Shown: positions 36,315 to 49,500 of the stretch, one piece after another
How the letters are laid out: each line of letters opens with the position of its first letter
Position numbering within the stretch: the stretch's first letter is position 1
Assembly (NCBI GenBank): GCA_030248215.1
Contig: JASANG010003041.1
Location: 59,592-123,591 of the forward strand
Reading direction: 5' to 3'
Source: Enoplolaimus lenunculus
Taxonomy: Eukaryota; Nematoda; Enoplea; Enoplida; Thoracostomopsidae
Length of the DNA stretch: 64,000 nucleotides
Notes under the pieces: generated by a model
Told to the model about the DNA's origin: nothing
The model's database searches: none
What the model saw: only the letters and a program-made list of their open reading frames with translations
Position numbers and translations under genes: made by a program

Positions 36315-39300
36315 ATGAGTTGGCGTGTCCTTAAAAGTTTAAGAAAGTGTTCTGCTGATGGTCGATTTATTGTGCGCCATTTGCTTCGAAAACATGCCGG
36401 CAACCAACAGAAGATTTTGGTCGAGTACAGGTATAAGTTAGTTTAACCCGTTGTGACCTAAAAATGTTTAGCAACCAGTTTTCGTGTGCGTGAATTTTTT
36501 TTTAATTAATTTAATAAATAACACTTGTCAGTTTATGTGCACAGTGTGTGTAAAAGTAAGAAACCATACAAATGCACATGTATCGTAATAAGAAGTTGTA
36601 ATGCGACGCGCGGTGTAGTGGTGTAGAGTAACATGATTGGCTATAGCTCATGGGGTCAAAGGTTGCATTATCGGGTGTGGTCGTACGGCTAAGAACGTTT
36701 TGCTTTAATTATGAAGGTGACGCTTTTTTTAGTTTGTTTCAGCTCGCCGAACATTGCGAAACCGTTTCATGTTGGTCATTTACGGTCGACATTGATTGGA
36801 AAGTTTGTCGCAAATATACTGGCTGAATGTGGTCATGAAGTTTTGAGACTTAACTTCCCAGGGGATTGGGGAACACAAGTAAACGCTGGTAGTTAATTTT
36901 GAAGTAATATAAATTTGTAATTTTGTCGTATTCGGAATTGGTACAGCAAATTAAACAACTATGGGAAATAGAACTTATTGTGAAACATGCTAATATTTTT
37001 CTCAAGACTGCATGTATCGAAGATCAAATAACGATCATATCATAGATTATTATGGTATTTAGGCTATATAAAATAATTACAGTCCTTTATTTACTTACAA
37101 CAATGCTAGAAATCTTGTTGAAGCGTAATACAACAAGTAACAATAAACCGCGAAATTTCAAAATTCTGTTGCCGATTCCGATTGTAGGTCCAATCGGATT
37201 CAGAAACGAAATCAGACGTTGTTTTAATCGGAATCTTTACCGGAATCAGAATTGTATTTACACCATCATGGATTTAACATTCAAATTCATGTGTATGACT
37301 CAACGCAAATTTTTTCCCACAGAAAAACACAGGTTATGTATGTCTGTACCAAAAAGTTGAACGGACTCAGTTTGAAAAATGAATTAGAATTTTTTCTAGT
37401 GATATTTCGACAGATCCGTCTTCGTCAAAATCTACAGTAAAATTTTATTCAGTACCTTTGAATTTTAACCATTGTAAATTTGGTTGTTGCTGATTCAAAT
37501 TAAGGAAACGAGCGAGCGAAGCGATGGAGAAGCCAGATGCATGTATTATTTGGAAACCTCAAAAAGTTTGTTTAGTACTTCAGCGATGAACCTTTTTTAG
37601 CTGGCACCCCCAACCGGAAGTTCGGGGCAATAAGCACGGCTCTGAATACTCTAAAACTGTTATCTTTTGTGGGGTTTTTGATTTCACATCGCTCCAACAG
37701 AAGCTATTAATAGCCTTTTTAATGATGATATTTTGTAGTTCGGTCTTCTGCAACGAGGTTTTGATCAGTGGGGAAACGAGTGCGACCTGGAGTCAATGGG
37801 AGTTCGGCATTTGCTCGATGTTTACGTCAAAGCTAATCAGATGGCGTCCGACAATCCACAATTCTATAGCGAAGCGAAAAATTGTTTTCGAAATTTGGGT
37901 GAATTTGTAGTTCAGATATATGAGTATTTTTGAAATTCTCATAAAACGGGAACAATAGCAATATTTTGATTTTTTTTAAAAATTGGCGAGCTTATTTATG
38001 TAGAATACCGTGTGTTTTATGATTAAATTTGGTTCAGGGAGGAATGTTGTAAAAGATTTAAACTTTAGGCGTGATGTGGTTAATATGTGGCGCATTAGTT
38101 CGTCATTTATCAATTTTATTTAATTTTGGAATCATGATTTTAGAAACAGGTGAACCAGCCGCTGTCGCATTTTGGCGTCGAATGAACAATATCAGTTGGA
38201 ATGAATTTAATCGCATTTATGATATTTTGAATGTTCAGTTTGACGAAATCCGGCCGGAGTCGGAATTTGTTTCGAAAGCCGATCAGTATGTAAGATATTT
38301 ATTGCAGTGATGTCAAATGTACTCGTGTTTAAAGGCTATTCATTGAAGTTATATAACACTAAAAAAATAACTAAACATAGCAGGGGAAAATACAGTTTTG
38401 TCTGGTTTTTTTCGTTTTTTCCAAGGGGGTGGAAAAAACGGAAAAATTATTATAATACCACTAAATTTCTCTTAAAACAACAGTGACAAAACATCGATGA
38501 AACCTTGAGAAATTGGTATTTCTCACGCTTTCGTCACCGTGAAGGCTGATTTTACTGGGGAGGAATCAGGGCGAATCCAGGAATTTTATAATGAGGACCG
38601 TACGAGATAGAACATCCAGCTTGATTCTCATACCCTCCCGAAATGAAGACCTAGCCAAGCTCCTGGTGTTTTGTGAAAGGAATGCTTCTTACTCTGAGAG
38701 GGTCGGCCTTGCCGAGTGCGGCCCACGCAATAGGTTACTGTGCAGCTCCGAAAGTGACTAATTTTATGTTCATGTTTGTTTTGTACCTTCGTGCTCACGT
38801 GGGAGGTGGCTCCTCAGAGGCGGACGCTGGGTGAGTACATGTGTGTTCATCTCGCCCTAACAGTCCTATGGTGCTGAAACGTTTTGGATACAAATGGATT
38901 CTTAGTCAAACCGGAATTTCAGTAGGATCCGTGCTATTATATACTTAATCTTAAGAGGATTGCTATATCTATTTGTGACTGCTGTTTCTCTTTGATGCAA
39001 CATTTATTGCAGATATATGCCGCGTTTAGTTCCGAATCTAACTTCTGATTAATTTCATTTTTCATATATCAATGAAACTACAAATCGTATTGGCATGTTT
39101 TCTACCGGACTTAACCTCATAAGTTTGTAACTACCTTAGCTGGCATATGCACGTTTATAGGTGTACAACTTTGAACTGTGTACACGATTATCATCATGCG
39201 TTATCAAATGTTGATGGAGTAACTCCCAATTACTATCTAACTTCTTACAGGAATTACTTCTCAAAGATAACTCCAAAGTAATAACCAGTCGATTATACAC

Positions 39301-42300
39301 ACCAAACTAGTGCACGCCTAGGACTGTAGAGAATAACGAATCCATACGCTACTTTAAACAAAAAACCGCTATCTCATTCCGTCTCAAATACACTCGGATC
39401 TCTATATTCGCATTCCCATCAAAACTCAAAAATCCCCGTCATTCTAAATTCTAAACAGTTCAAATGAGGTGCAGTTCTCACCAAATCACATTCGTCCAAG
39501 CTCAGTTTAACCCCGAGGCAACATCACGAAAAGCCTATGTTCCAGGTGCTGCAATACTTTAAAACCTAATAAAATAGTCATCTGCTTCTACCATGTTATT
39601 TTTTCAATAGACAAATCATTAATTAACGTTCTTACACTTGTGGAAGCATTACCACATGGTTTTCAATTTTTCCATTTTGTCCGGCCGATTCAATCTTTCA
39701 ACGCTGATTTTAAGTGTCGGTTCCACAATAACTACCGATATCATGCGATGTACTTGTATGTTTAATTTAAAAAATATTGTATATACCTAGTCAAGGTCAA
39801 ATAACTAAGTTTTAGATTTTTACTGCAGAAAATAAAAATGATAGCGATGCTAGTAACAATTTTTAGCCGAAATTTTTAATAAGTACCGACTTCTTATATT
39901 TCTACTTCTTCAAAGAAAATTTTTTTCACTGGCCTCATTTCAAGTTTGCAGCAGAATATTACAGTTTGTAAAAATTTACTCTGTGCTTTTGCGTGTAGTA
40001 CTGTGAGGAGTCTTCGTAGTGAAGGTGTACAGAATAATTTTTGCACTTCTGAAAGTGTTTTAGACTTATCGAGACATGGCTTAAACACAATATCGCAATT
40101 CGACAACATGATGGATCGATTGGAGTTAATTTGGCAGATCATGACAACGATGATTCGGTCACCTCAACTATGTCTAAGCCAAAATCACCAGACTATGTCG
40201 GCTTTGGCCTGCTTCGTAAATCAGACGGTTCCACAGTGTATTTAGCACGTGATTTGGCGGCAGTGTTTTCGCGTTATGAATGCCATCGCTTTGATCGATG
40301 CCTTTATGTGGTTGGGGCGGAACAAACGAACCACTTTGATGTACGAATTTTTGGTTGTGATTGTTGTGGATTCTAGAAACAGCTACATGAGTTCTTTGCT
40401 CGACAAGGTTTAAGGTTTGATTAACAGACCTTGATCTAATTTAGGTTGAAGCTGGTTTAATTAATGTCATGGACACTTGATAAAAAAGCGAACAAATAAA
40501 ACGAGTTTTCATGGAAAAAAGTGTTTACTTTGATGCTGGTAATAAGTTTAACAGCAATTCAAATAGCATTCAGGCAATTACCTTTGTGGCTATTTCAATA
40601 TATTAATGACTGGAGTAATGCAGTTGGAAGGATGTCAGCAATTTGGTGTTTCAGGATATTAAAGCTGTGATTAAACGCTTTTTGAAAACTCAATCAATAT
40701 TACTACCGAAATCGAAAGTACCGTTACTTGGTTCCGGCGAAGTTTTGCCGACTGATTTAGCCGAACGCATCGAGCATATTGCATTTGGTAAAGTCAAAGG
40801 CCAAAGCACACGCGAAGGCAATGTTGTTTTTGTCGACGAACTGCTAGAGCAAGGTGCCAAAGTTGCTTACGAGGTATGTGAGTGCGGTGAGCATAAAAAT
40901 ATTCAACACTGGCCTCCGAGAGAATTTAAGCTACTGGAAATCTGAGGATCCGAGAATAACCTAAGATAAACCAGTGGAAGGTTTTGTGTGAGTTATCTAT
41001 TCCTATGCTGACAGTATGTTTAGCGTTAGTTTAACTCAAATTAACTTCAGATTCCGAGCAAGAATTATCACACATATAAAGTGCACAAATCTCTACGAAA
41101 CATATGAACCGTTCAGGTTCGGGTGTCAAACGTCTATAATCCAGTAATGATGGTAAGCCACCCCCAGCTTACAGTTCCAAATTCAGTTTCCAGCTTAAAA
41201 TGGTATTTCCGTTGGAATTAATACTCATATCGGAAACAGCTAACATGAAGCTGGTGTGATTATCGAATCTACTATTTTTCAACTGCCTCGTAGCAAATAG
41301 CAATATTATATAAAATTTGAATTTTACAACGTTTCAGTTTATATCCACAGCTCCAAACATTCGAATATCAGATCCATCCGAGCTTCAAACGGTATCACGT
41401 CAACTGGCTGTGTCCGCGTGGATCATAGCAGACGCAGCGAGACATAGCCGCCGTGAGCCATATCGGTTTTCGTGGCCCTCAGCGTTAAAACAGCGTGGCG
41501 AAACTGCAACACATTTGCAGTATACGCATGCCAGGTTGTGCAGTTTAGTACGCAATTTGGGAATCGAACCAGAATCTTCAGATTTAATACAGCTTATTGG
41601 TGAGCATTTTCAATTTTATGTGATTTTCCTAGGATGTAGTGAGGTAACCTAACAACCTGTTATAGGAGTTTGCTGTCCAGAAAATCGGTTAGCTGGCAAT
41701 TCTGTACCGTCAGTACAAGTTGGATTGTAATGTCAGTTAAAACATTCCTTTGATTGGAAATATTTTACATTTATTACTTTATAATTTTGTTTGCTTGTTG
41801 TTTTGTGTTAGCGGCTCGCACTCGATAATATAAAGTATTTAAAATGTGAAATATATAATAAAGAACAAATGGTTTCAAACTATGTATATTCAAAGTTCAG
41901 ATGTTTTGCCCTATCTAGACTGTCACTTCTATTAAGATTAGGGTTTGCCTGCTTTTGTGAATAGAAAAATGTGTTTACTACAGTATCCATTTATGAAACG
42001 ACCAACAAACACTGGAAAGTAAAGCTAAATATTGTATAAATACTGATAGATTTGACATTGTATGGGACAGAAATAGTTGAAATAATATTAATACAAAATG
42101 GCTCAATTGATATACGTAGTGCATTCCTTTGAGTTGCAGATATTTTTCCAGTTCTGTAATTGAGGGTTGTTTAATGTTTTATGTTTTGAAATATGTTGTA
42201 TACGGTTTTCAGAAAACGCTCACTATGAGCTTTTAGTCGAAGCCGAAGCCAATACAGTACTGGAATGCTTAGCTCAATTAGAAGACTCATTAAGACGAGC

Positions 42301-42535
42301 TGCCAGCTCGCTGGAGCCGAGTAATATTGTTGATTTTATGTTTACGCTAAGTCATACAACTAATCGAGCTCTGAGAACTTTGAGGGTGGTTGAAAAATCG
42401 AATGTGGGTTTAAAGGATAGCCGAAACGCACTGAATGATGCAGCAAAAGCCCGGCTGGCAATGTTTGTAACTGTTCAACAAGTGCTGAGGCAATTGATGC
42501 AGTTGCTTGGAATTGTACCAATACAACGATTATGA
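36315..42535 (+). CDS. RARS2: Mitochondrial-type arginyl-tRNA synthetase
   Basis: Nine exons: 36315-36430, 36743-36878, 37739-37898, 38144-38306, 40064-40340, 40377-40407, 40761-40873, 41338-41599, 42213-42535, giving 526 residues in one phase. It charges tRNA-Arg with arginine using [20 protein letters not shown] carries the class I HxGH signature. [32 protein letters not shown] (replacing KMSKS in this family), HLQYTHARL and the C-terminal [10 protein letters not shown] match human RARS2 and yeast ArgRS in order; the last two exons form the anticodon-binding domain. The basic N-terminus ([11 protein letters not shown]) looks like a mitochondrial presequence and reaches the core after only 38 residues; the usual N-terminal domain is not seen. 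The exon 4 donor (GTGATG) is weak but phase-correct. The 40407/40761 junction is uncertain: acceptors at 40639 or 40655 would add 35-40 residues. Confidence 0.88.
38310..40060. other. Long intron 4 of the arginyl-tRNA synthetase gene
   Basis: About 1.75 kb. It contains the hairpin at 38406 and a GC-richer block at 38570-38880 with no known match. The rest is AT-rich without a recognisable repeat end. Confidence 0.4.
38406..38446. repeat. 17-bp-stem hairpin in intron 4 of the arginyl-tRNA synthetase gene
   Basis: TTTTTTCGTTTTTTCCA and TGGAAAAAACGGAAAAA pair with one mismatch around an AGGGGG loop, 100 nt downstream of exon 4. Confidence 0.75.
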
Positions 42536-43576
42536 ACACATTCTGATTCACACTGATGACTGTTAATATTCCGAAATTGTTTTCGGTGGAATGATGCAGG
42601 ATAGAGCCACAGGTCTGTGACAGTCTGAGCAATTTGGTTAGCGGACTATTCCGCATTCTGATGACTAAAAATTGTGCCGTTCAGTTAAAATTTGCTTGTA
42701 ACTTTGCTTGCTGTACATAGTTTTGGAAGTTGTATATGCGGAAACTTTGATAGAAGAAGCTTTAAAATATTTTTTTGGTTTTGCAAATATTGTTAAATTT
42801 TGCAAATTCAAGATCATTGTTATAACCTAAATTTTGCTTCACTTCTTGCTGCTGTAAATTGTGTTGACTTCTAGTTCAGGTATTTTTCAACTCTGCACCC
42901 TGATTACCAGAATTCGCAATCATAGTCTAAGTAGTTGGAAAGGCATAAGTACCGTAAAGCAAGCTTTTTTGTTAAATTGGGCTCCGGATTTTGAGGTTTT
43001 GACCATCAAGTCCAACGCCAGGACTACAAAACAACATAACTGAAATAGATCGTATTTTATGATGCTCATAAGTCAGAACTGATTGTTGCCAGTTGAAAAT
43101 TGTTTTTGTTATTTATTACACATTATTAGGTATGAAATATATGTGAACTGCTTTGACATAAACATATACAGCAATCTTGTAAGTCATAGCTACTGAGGTA
43201 AGAGCGTAGCCAGGGGCGGTTTCAGGTTTCAACCCCCCCCCTTGGTACAATTGGCATTGTACCACTGACTAGTGGTGTAGTGGGTAGCATGTCTACCTTG
43301 CAAACAGGAGAACCGCGTTCCATCTCCGGAAGGTCTAAAATTTCAAGGAAAAATTTTATTTGTTACTCAGGAGTACTAGTGCAGCACTCCTGGCCACATG
43401 TTTCCACCTAGGTAAACAGGAAGCCCCCTGTTCTATACATGTACCAAGAACTTTTAGACACGGTATCAGATTGCAAGACAAGAAATATACCTTCAAAGTG
43501 TTCATACTGCATAACCCACCTGCCTTATAAAATCCTGGCTGTGCCTACGGCTGAGAGTATAAAAGCCATGTTTTTT
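42536..43576. other. Convergent spacer between synthetase and kinase genes
   Basis: It holds both 3' ends. A tRNA-derived SINE-like segment is at 43200-43445 and is listed separately; no gene is seen. Confidence 0.5.
43200..43445. repeat. tRNA-derived SINE-like segment
   Basis: AGTGGTGTAGTGGGTAGCATG resembles an A box and CGCGTTCCATCTCC a decayed B box, with an intervening CTACCTTGCAAACAGGAG that does not fold as a clean anticodon arm. A C-rich run (CCCCCCCCC) precedes it, and CCTGTTCTATACATG closes it. It is not a functional tRNA gene. Confidence 0.45.
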
Positions 43577-46500
43577 TTATTTTTCACATCTTTTATTTAA
43601 CGTTCTGATAAGAGAAAGACTTTGACTGCGATATCCGCCACCAAAATGTGTCCTGAAATGATCAGTTAAGTAATAGTTGTAGCGCGGCTTTGCGTTCTCC
43701 CGAAATATGAACGCACGCTGCTGCGATGCGTCACGTGTGCGGCACGAGCCGAAAGAACGAGTGCACGCACGCACAAGTGTGGAACGAGTGCGATAGCACG
43801 GGTTCTGCACGACTGCGCTGTGCGAGTTCTTCAGTCACGTGCACAGCATGACAGCTAGAAATCGCCAGATGAAAGGGTGTAAACCGATAGTAAAAATAAC
43901 GGAAACGGAAAACGGATATTGAAGTATATAAACTTCAAATACGTTTTATTTTTCTGCCAACACAATGGAGAAGTGCAAATGTTCACCGGGCTTTCTAAAA
44001 TTCTGAAGAAAAAACTGCGGATGCACCGAATTTTTTAAGATTATGGATGAATATCGTAATTTTTGTTTTAGTTCGCACAATTGCAGCACATCTGTAACGA
44101 AAAATTGGGAGAAATTTACGTATATAATTTATAACTAATTATGAACGTAATAGTGGTAAGCTTTCTCGATAGCTTACGAGAAATTTGACCTGATGAGAGC
44201 TGGCTGCAAGCCTGAAATAGCATTAGGACAACTGTGGAGCCTGAAAAAGTTTACACGCGGTGTGTTAAAATTTTTAAGCAACAAACTTGGTGTGGGTTAT
44301 AATTTTAATGTTAAGTGGTTATATGTTTCCTTTCGCATATCGCCACTGGCGTCGCTCGTGCCTTTAACCGTGCCTCAAGTGTACTGCATATTTATACCCA
44401 AAAGGCACGGTGGTTGTAGCACGACTCTTAACTATATATAAGCTGGTACAATTAATATTAACTCTGGATTGTTTAATATTACAAAACTCTCATATGGCCA
44501 TATTATATACAACAAAATATTAGCACAGTTGGCTTTAGAGTTTGTGTATGGTATTTAGGTGCACTATATGAATATTAACGTTTTATCACCAAGTTTTCAT
44601 CTCTCGTAAATATTGATTCATGCGCATTAAAATGCGAGGCTCTGTCCTTGCTTAAAGTTTTTGGTCAATAAATATTAGGGCTTGATGGAGTGAAAATATA
44701 AAATTTAACAACTAAAACTTGTGTCTTATCTGGTTTTGTATGCCGAAGTTGTGCAAGGCCAACAATTTTAAAATAGAACACTAATTTAGAAACATTTTCT
44801 ATACTCACCAGTGATTCAAATAATGAAACAATTGATATAACGCAAGGCGGTCTTCGAATCCGGTGGCTTTGGGAATAAATCGATGATAAGCATCGAAAAA
44901 CGATTTCGGAAATCCACCAAACATGTGTGATATTGACAGTTCGTATTCAGAGTGACCGTAAAACGATGCAGGATCGAAAATTACTGAAACAGTATATAGC
45001 ACCTATCGAAAATGTTTGGAAATTAGGGCGTAATCGGATATCCGTGGCCTAGGCCGAAGCCTAAATAAAGTCAAACCGAACAAAATTAGTCTAAAGTCTA
45101 AGTTTACTCTATATTAGATTCTCGAGGAAAAACGAAAAACGGTACGCTCTCGAAGTAACATGGGCCAAATATACAAAATCTTAAAACTTTGAAATGTATT
45201 CGCTATTTTTTCTTTAAAATTTTAAAAAGCCCAATGCATATAATATATTTGCATTTCTAAATTGTAGTGTCACATAAGTAAAGTTTTTTCACTTTAATAC
45301 TTCAATATCAATTTTCCATTTGCGTTATTTTGATCACTACTGTATTGACCCAAATAAGAGGGCGGTCCCCATTTTGAGTACCAATCAATACGAGTTAGTA
45401 TCCCTAATAAGAGTCTGTAAGCGGATAGAGTCCCTAAACTCTAATTAGAGTCCATAAATGTCAATTATCCCTAATTGTAGCGCATAAATGACTCCACGAC
45501 CAAATAATTTGAGTTCGAAACTTTAAAGCGTAATTAAATTTTGAAAGCACATTCCGGAGCATAACCTTGTATTATCAAACGTTTAATTCAACGGATAATT
45601 GCAGTACCGGATATATATCAGTAACGAAGGGCGTGCGGAGCGTGGGTTAAAAATAAATAACAGTCTGTAACCGAATAACAAGGGGGTACCCCCTGGAGAG
45701 GCCAAATAAATATCAGTCCCCCTCTTATTCGGGTCACTACAGTATCCGTTTTACACCCTGCTGGAAATGATACATTGCCTATAATTTTTAAATGGCAGGA
45801 GCAACCTGATGTGAAAGTACCGGAACGTGAGCTACACAAATTTCGCACGAGACGGAGGTCAATAAATGTTGCTAGAGCTGGATCGAAAGCTAAACTAGGT
45901 AATGAAAATGATGTTGAATTTGCTGACTTTAACAATAATCTTCAATATGCTGGCAAAAATTTATTTTAAACTTGTTTTCCTGAAAAATTTGCTGCAGTTA
46001 CAATCGAAATCACGAAATAATACAAATTTTAGAACACAACGAAACTTTTACTGCCCAAACAGTCAGAAATTCCGGCACAAATTCAAACAGATTCGGAGGT
46101 CGATATTCTACCGGATCATGAAGAATTGTTTTAGTTGTACCATTGAAATGGAGCCGGACATGGACAAATTATGCCAGAGTTAGGTAGAATCCATCAATTT
46201 TTGTCAGAGTCGGAGATGAAAGATATATTGAATTTATGGCGAGATTTATCAAAAATCAGTTCAAAACCAAGATTTTGACAACACTTACAAGGACAATTGG
46301 TAAAGATAGCGATTTCACCATGATTTCAATTACTTAATTTTGCTTAACCTTCGATATTGATTGCAATTATCTCAAAAGAAAATTTGCGTACCAACTTTTG
46401 ATTTTACCATCATCCAGGCAGAGTGTAACCGGATATCCGTTTCGGTTTGCGGCAAAAATCAGTGTCTGTTTCTCTTTCGATTTCCGTTATAGAAAAAACG

Positions 46501-49500
46501 GAAATTATGTTAATTTTTTACGCTCAACTTCGATATCCGTATTCCATTTCCGTTATTTTTATCATCCGTTTACACCCTGGACCGTTATTTTTACTATTCG
46601 TTTACAACCTGCATCCAGTATATACATTTCTACCTGGTCCGTCACCAGTTTCACCAGCATTGCCTGTCCACAAGTCACCATGCAGCAGCGATGGCACTAT
46701 TTTTGGACAATCCTTAAAAAAGTGAGGCAGTCGAGGTTCCAATTGTGACCACTGTTCCAACAATTCTCTATCTGAGTGCTACAGTGAAAAAAGGAAACTA
46801 TAACAATAATGGCCCATGTATAGAACAGGGCCGGATCGTTTTCCGGAGGGGCTATAATAGAGTCAGTTTAAGCTTTACACAAATTTTTTGCTTAGGTTAG
46901 GCTTTATGCTTAGGCTTAGGCTTAGGTATAGGCTCATTCATACGCGTAGGCTTAGGCTTAGGAATATGCTTATTCTACTGTTCCGGCCCTGTTCTATACA
47001 TGGGCCACAATAATAATATTAATACAAAACGGCTCATTTGAAAAAAGTGAACAGTTTTAAATTATAATATAACACAAGCAGTCACAAAATAGTTAAATTT
47101 CCAGAGCATGTAACGGGCAAAAATTGTATATATTTCTATGGTAAAGTCAAAGGCAATCACATTTTGTTCGTAAACCAACCTTGGTACTTAATTTCCCCAG
47201 GCATCAAGAAGAGTCACGTCCTTATGTATCCCCAAATGCTTACTTTTTCAGTAATTAGGTCGATTTGCACCTGTAGCCGGTTGCGAGCAAAAAAATTCTG
47301 AAATATTAAACACAATAACGTATATACCTGCAGTGCAGCCGTGTCGCGCTTTACATTGAAACTTCAACGATAATATAATTATGATCTTTTAGAAAATTAA
47401 AATCTAAGAAACATAATGTGTAATGGCACATTCTGAAGGTACCGTGCAAGCGCAGCTATCAGCGTACAACCGGAGGTCGGTCTGCCTCCGGCTCCGGCTT
47501 AGGCAGAAAATCGGCCTCCGGCTCCGGATTCGGTAGAATTTTTGCCGGAGGTTCCGGCAATTGCGGCAGTAAAATTTTGCATATTTTTGCAAAATTTAAC
47601 TGTTTAGCGCGTTTCGTTTTACTTTTGTCACAATTTTCAGGAGAAAATTTTCGAAATTTCGCAGACAATTGGCGTATAACCAAACAACTTAACAACATAT
47701 TGCATATATTGCCTAAAATCAACTAATTAACCATCATCATTTTTACTATTCCATATCGCCTCAGCTCCGGCTCCGGCTCCAGCATTTTTCAGCTCCGGTT
47801 GCACCTTGGCAGATATAGTGTTGCATAAGTACTCTTGTCTACGATTCATTATCTTATTGTTACTAAACCAAAAATAGTGGCAACAGCATAAAATAAAGCG
47901 TACACTTACCAACCAACAATCAGTCCAGTCGTTTTTCATCGGAATCAGACCACAGCAAGTTGCAGTATGAAATCCAAATTCACTCTTTGGTTCCAAATCC
48001 ACAGTTGCATCACAATTAATATTAGTGTTTATCCGATTTGATGAACTCGCTTGCTCAGCTAACCTTGTCCAATTGTCTGAATGCAACCTGAAGCAAACAT
48101 TGCTCAAAGAAGTTAAAAATAGATATAACACTAAGCTGTTTTTAAGTTAGCGCTTTACATGACCAACGGAGAACTTTTAAACCGGTACAGAAGATGGTGT
48201 TTAATTTTGCATTTTTCAGAACAGCATGAGCTCTGGCGAATCCAGAGGTGGGGCGTACACCCACGTGTCAAAAATTTGTATGATAAAATGGTAAGACGTC
48301 CCTGCCTTATAATCTTTCCATTGAAAAAACTGGCACATATATTTTATCAGACCGTCCCTCCGCCAAAAATTTATGGATCCGCCGTTGAGCATTAGTGAAG
48401 TTGACTAAAACGCTGCTTACAATTCGGAAAGTATTAAAATGCTATCGTTGCGTTTGATACAATTCCTAATATAAAACTTTTTAAAGAAATATTTTTAAAC
48501 AAAACAGTTAATGCAGTTATACCATTATACTTACTGAGCCAGTTGTTCTCCAAGTTTTGCAGCATGATTTTTTAAACGAACAATATTTTCAATGTATTCA
48601 GCAGCAAACATATATCCACCAGACGGATTCTTGAAAACCTGAAACCATGTAAACTAGCATAGTATTGTAGTGACCCGAATAAGAGTGGAGGGAATGATAT
48701 TTACTTGGCCTCTTCAGAGGGTACACCCTCTGTTATTCGATTACGGACTGTTATTTATTTTTAACCCACGTTCCGCCACCCTTCGTTACTGAAATATATC
48801 CGGTACTACAATTGCCCATTGAATTAAACGTATATTTGTCTTGTTTCAATAGCTTGAGCGATAATGCCAAGTTATACCTATACTTAGGAATGTACTTTCA
48901 AAATTTAAGTAAGCTTTAAAGTTTCAAACTCAAATTATTTGGCATGCAGTCATTTATGCACTACAATTATTGAAATTGACAGTTTTACGGACTCGCATTA
49001 GGGTTTAGGGGCTCTATCCGCTTACGGACTCTTATTAGGGATACGTACTCCTATTGATGGACACTACAGTATACAACTGATTTTCGACTAGTCGTCAAAC
49101 TCAGGTATAAATTATTTTCGGTTCAAAAGACACGCATGCAAAAGTTTATATATCATTCCAAAAGCTTTGGTTCCAGTAGTATACAGAGTTGCATCAAAAC
49201 AACTTCAGGACAACATCAGACACTAATTGTAGTTTACTAACACTTATACTTGATTTCAACCTTAACAAAACTGTCGCTGTAACATTTTGACGCTGTGTAA
49301 ACCTTCAGTTATAATAACATTTTGCATATGCACACGCTGCTATGACGATTCTATTTCGGTGATTAATGTTAAAGTGGCCAATGTTACTTTAAAGGGCCTA
49401 ACAGCAGATTAAGCGCATTCCTAAGCCTACGCCTAAGCGTTGCAAAAATGAGTTCCTAAGCCAAAGCATAAGTCTAAGGCGAAGCCTAAGCAAAAAAAAT

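Noticed and set aside
38287-38295. GTAAGA at 38290 as the synthetase exon 4 donor
   Set aside because: It gives a phase that does not fit the next conserved exon unless an unseen exon intervenes. 38306 keeps the frame and the aligned length.
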